Of a stretch of 33,756 nt of DNA, positions 31,785 to 33,756 are shown piece after piece. The position numbers and the translations under genes are program-made. Source of the DNA: Pseudomonadota bacterium (GTDB lineage: Bacteria; Pseudomonadota; Gammaproteobacteria; Burkholderiales; Burkholderiaceae_C). The stretch spans positions 1 to 33,756 of the forward strand of contig JAJZDV010000017.1 of the NCBI GenBank assembly GCA_021846025.1, read 5' to 3'. Below the pieces are notes generated by a model, which was given only the letters and a program-made list of their open reading frames with translations, made no database searches and was not told where the DNA came from. Every line of letters begins with the position of its first letter. The first letter of the stretch is position 1.

Positions 31785-32399
31785 ATGAAACTGTATTTCA
31801 GCCCCGGATCCTGTTCCCTCTCACCCCGCATCGTGCTCAGCGAACTGGGCTTGCCGACCGACATGGTGAAAGTGAACCTGCAGACCAAGACCTTGGACGG
31901 CGGCGGCGATTTCCGCGCCATCAATCCCAAAGGCTACGTACCCGTGTTGCAGCTCGACGACGGCAGCATCCTGACCGAAGGTCCCGCCATCGTGCAGTAC
32001 CTGGCCGACCGCAAGCCCGAAGCCAAGCTCGCCCCAGCCAATGGCACGATGGAGCGTTACCGCCTGCAGGAGTGGCTGAATTTCATCTCCACCGAACTGC
32101 ACAAGCAGTTCAGCCCGCTGTTCAACCCGGCCTCCACCGACGCGGTGAAAGAAGCGCAAAAGCAGCGCCTCGGCGAGCGCTTCAACTTCATCAGCCAGAC
32201 GCTCTCCAAGCAGGACTATCTGCTGCCGTCCGGCTTTTCCGTGGCTGACGTCTACCTCTACACGGTGCTGACCTGGGCCGGCGCCACCGGCCCCGCACTG
32301 ACGAGTTGGCCTGCGCTGCAAACCTTCATGACCCGCATGCAAGCCCGGCCCGGTGTGGCCGCAGCCCTGGCTGCGGACCGCGATGCAAAAAAAGGCTGA
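31785..32399 (+). CDS. gstA: Glutathione S-transferase, beta class
   Basis: 204 residues (E. coli GstA 201). The thioredoxin-like N-domain has the beta-class Cys10 in SPGSCSLSPRI, NPKGYVPVL (cis-Pro) and ILTEGPAIVQYLAD (Glu-x-x-x-Ile glutathione site). An all-helical C-domain has FSVADVYLYTVLTWA. It conjugates glutathione to electrophiles or reduces disulfides in the cytoplasm. The start is ATG 31785 with CTGGAGAC upstream. Confidence 0.93.
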   Translation: MKLYFSPGSCSLSPRIVLSELGLPTDMVKVNLQTKTLDGGGDFRAINPKGYVPVLQLDDGSILTEGPAIVQYLADRKPEAKLAPANGTMERYRLQEWLNFISTELHKQFSPLFNPASTDAVKEAQKQRLGERFNFISQTLSKQDYLLPSGFSVADVYLYTVLTWAGATGPALTSWPALQTFMTRMQARPGVAAALAADRDAKKG

Positions 32400-32607
32400 G
32401 GCGCAAGCCTGGAGACGCTCGCCCCGAGCGCAGCCACCCGCATGATCCCGTTCTGAGCACCCTCATGGTCGGCCCGCTCGCCGGCCCCCCATCGGGGCTC
32501 GGGAAACCTGGAGCGAACCGGCCTCTCCCTGAGTCGTCCCAGTCCCCCCACCGTCGCGTTCGCGGTGCGCAAGGGGCCGGCCATCGAACCGCCTGGGAAG
32601 GTTGGTG

Positions 32608-33546
32608 ATGAACGATCGCACCGCGCTCTCAGGCTCGGGTTCTGCCCGAACCGGCGGCGTGCTGGCCGGCAATCTGGCCAGCAGCCTGCTGTGGACCACG
32701 CAGCCGCTGGCCATCGGCCTCGCGGCGGCCAGCGTTCCGCCCCTGCTGCAGGCCTCGGTGGCAACCACCTCGGCGCTGTTCCTGGTGTGGCTGTGGACGC
32801 GCTGGCGCAATGTGCCGGTGTTCGCGCAGGACGATACCCTCGCCCCCGGTGCCCTGCTCGGCCTGCTGTTCAGCGCCCGCCTGGGCCTGATGTATCTCGC
32901 CTTGGTGCTCCTGCCGGTGCCGCAGGCCGTCGCGCTGGTCTTCGCCGCACTCGTGGCGGTGCAAACCTGCTTGCATCTCTGGGGTGCCGTTGGCCGAGGG
33001 GATCGGCAGCACGCCCGCTCAGCGCGTTCCGGCGTGCAGTTGCTGGCCGGACTGGCCCTGGCGGCGGTTGGCTTGCTGCTGGCCACGCACGCCGCAGCGA
33101 CCGATGCCGCCTCTGCCGCCCTGCTGGCTGGCGGGGTCTGGGCGGTGGAAGCCTGGGTCGCACGTGGCCCGCGGTTGGCGCATTGCGGCGGCGAAAAAAT
33201 CTTGTTTTATCAACTCATTGGCGCGGCCGTGGTGCTGCCCGTGGCTTCGGTGGCGGCGGGTGAGAATTGGCTGATGCATCCCAGCAGCATCGGCTGGGCC
33301 GCACTCGGCGCGCAGGCGTTGCTCGGTGGCCTGGCCTTGCCGTTGCTGTGGTTTGCGCCTGGCGTCGCGCAACGTCCCCGGCCCTTGTCCACACTGATGC
33401 GGCTTGCGCCGCTGGCCACGGTGCTGCTGGTCTGGTGGTTCGACACCTGGATTGCTCCGGGTTCGATGGCTCAGCCGAATGACGCGGTGCTGGCCGCCTG
33501 CCTGCTGCTCACGGCGGCGGCCTGGTTCACCACAAACCGGGAATGA
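32608..33546 (+). CDS. EamA/DMT-like integral membrane transporter
   Basis: 312 residues with about ten hydrophobic segments in two similar halves, the drug/metabolite transporter layout. Sequence marks are weak: NLASSLLWTTQPLAIG at the start, and ARLGLMYLALVLLPVPQAVALVFAALVAVQT matching the helix 3-4 region of EamA proteins. A low-identity member of the superfamily is likely, substrate unknown. ATG 32608 is preceded by GGGAAGG; in-frame TTG and GTG lie 3-6 nt upstream. Its end overlaps the convergent methyltransferase gene by 20 bp. Confidence 0.72.
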   Translation: MNDRTALSGSGSARTGGVLAGNLASSLLWTTQPLAIGLAAASVPPLLQASVATTSALFLVWLWTRWRNVPVFAQDDTLAPGALLGLLFSARLGLMYLALVLLPVPQAVALVFAALVAVQTCLHLWGAVGRGDRQHARSARSGVQLLAGLALAAVGLLLATHAAATDAASAALLAGGVWAVEAWVARGPRLAHCGGEKILFYQLIGAAVVLPVASVAAGENWLMHPSSIGWAALGAQALLGGLALPLLWFAPGVAQRPRPLSTLMRLAPLATVLLVWWFDTWIAPGSMAQPNDAVLAACLLLTAAAWFTTNRE

Positions 33547-33756
33547 AGCGCCGGGTGCGCTGGGCGTATGCCGTGTAACCCGGCCAGCGCTGGCACAGCA
33601 GGCGCTCTTCCAGTGCCGCCTTGAAATGGAGCACGACCAGCAGCGCCAACCACAGGCCGGCCTGAACGAGGCTGTGCGACCCCACGGCGACCCCCGCCAT
33701 GCCCAGCAGCAAGGTCGCGTACATGGGGTGGCGCACCCAGGCGTAAGGCCCGCCCG
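33527..33756 (-). CDS. Isoprenylcysteine-methyltransferase-like membrane protein, 5' end beyond the window
   Basis: The last 75 or so residues are visible. They include GPYAWVRHPMYATLLL, the RHPxY motif of the ICMT/PEMT-like membrane methyltransferase family, then a hydrophobic helix (HSLVQAGLWLALLVVLHF), the conserved EERLL and GYTAYAQRTRRFIPGLW. Bacterial members are mostly uncharacterised SAM-dependent membrane enzymes. The stop TGA lies inside the end of the EamA-like gene (20-bp tail-to-tail overlap). Confidence 0.85.
   Translation of the reverse strand, partial: GGPYAWVRHPMYATLLLGMAGVAVGSHSLVQAGLWLALLVVLHFKAALEERLLCQRWPGYTAYAQRTRRFIPGLW

Overview
GC-rich, densely packed chromosomal DNA from a Gram-negative proteobacterium, most likely a betaproteobacterium of the order Burkholderiales. 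The support is lipopolysaccharide genes (kdsD, kdsC, lptC), a TrxC-type thioredoxin, BON, PepSY/cytochrome b561 and chalcone-isomerase-like proteins, and TRAP transport. A Thiomonas-like iron/sulfur-associated genus would fit the Cyc2-like cytochrome-porin, but this is inference. No rRNA, tRNA, CRISPR array, IS element or phage gene was recognised.

Layout. (1) 1-3893: the start of an unknown gene, a Cyc2-like outer-membrane cytochrome-porin behind a perfect FNR-type box, trxC, a carboxymuconolactone-decarboxylase-like protein and a small membrane protein. (2) 3890-5805: a BtuF-like binding protein and a LysR regulator. (3) 5927-13622: a catabolic operon divergent from the LysR gene. It encodes an SDR dehydrogenase, a TRAP binding protein with a Tat signal, a fused TRAP DctQM permease, a two-subunit transketolase and a full-length transketolase. 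Both transketolases have changed substrate-pocket residues. (4) 14197-20157: a second catabolic unit, with a GntR/FCD regulator divergent from MmgE/PrpD, an MFS transporter, an isocitrate/isopropylmalate-dehydrogenase-like enzyme and a second MFS transporter. A palindromic operator lies between regulator and operon. (5) 20181-24803, minus strand: ampG-like, kdsD, kdsC, lptC and an SDR, i.e. envelope recycling, Kdo synthesis and LPS transport. (6) 24908-33756: pyrE, a BON protein, a Fur-box-preceded PepSY/cytochrome b561 pair, a glyoxalase-II-like hydrolase, two tandem chalcone-isomerase-like exported proteins, trpE with a possible attenuator leader, a beta-class GST, an EamA-like permease and a truncated isoprenylcysteine-methyltransferase-like gene.

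Regions 3 and 4 look like accessory catabolic cargo between core genes. The usual lptA-lptB continuation after lptC is absent, so lptC sits at a rearrangement junction next to this cargo. The most promising undescribed system is the region-3 operon. It imports a small, probably acidic or polyhydroxylated solute, oxidises it with the SDR, and splits it by ketol transfer on divergent transketolases. The next most interesting are the FNR-controlled cytochrome-porin and the PrpD/IDH-like module. All assignments were made by eye from motifs and context, without database searches.
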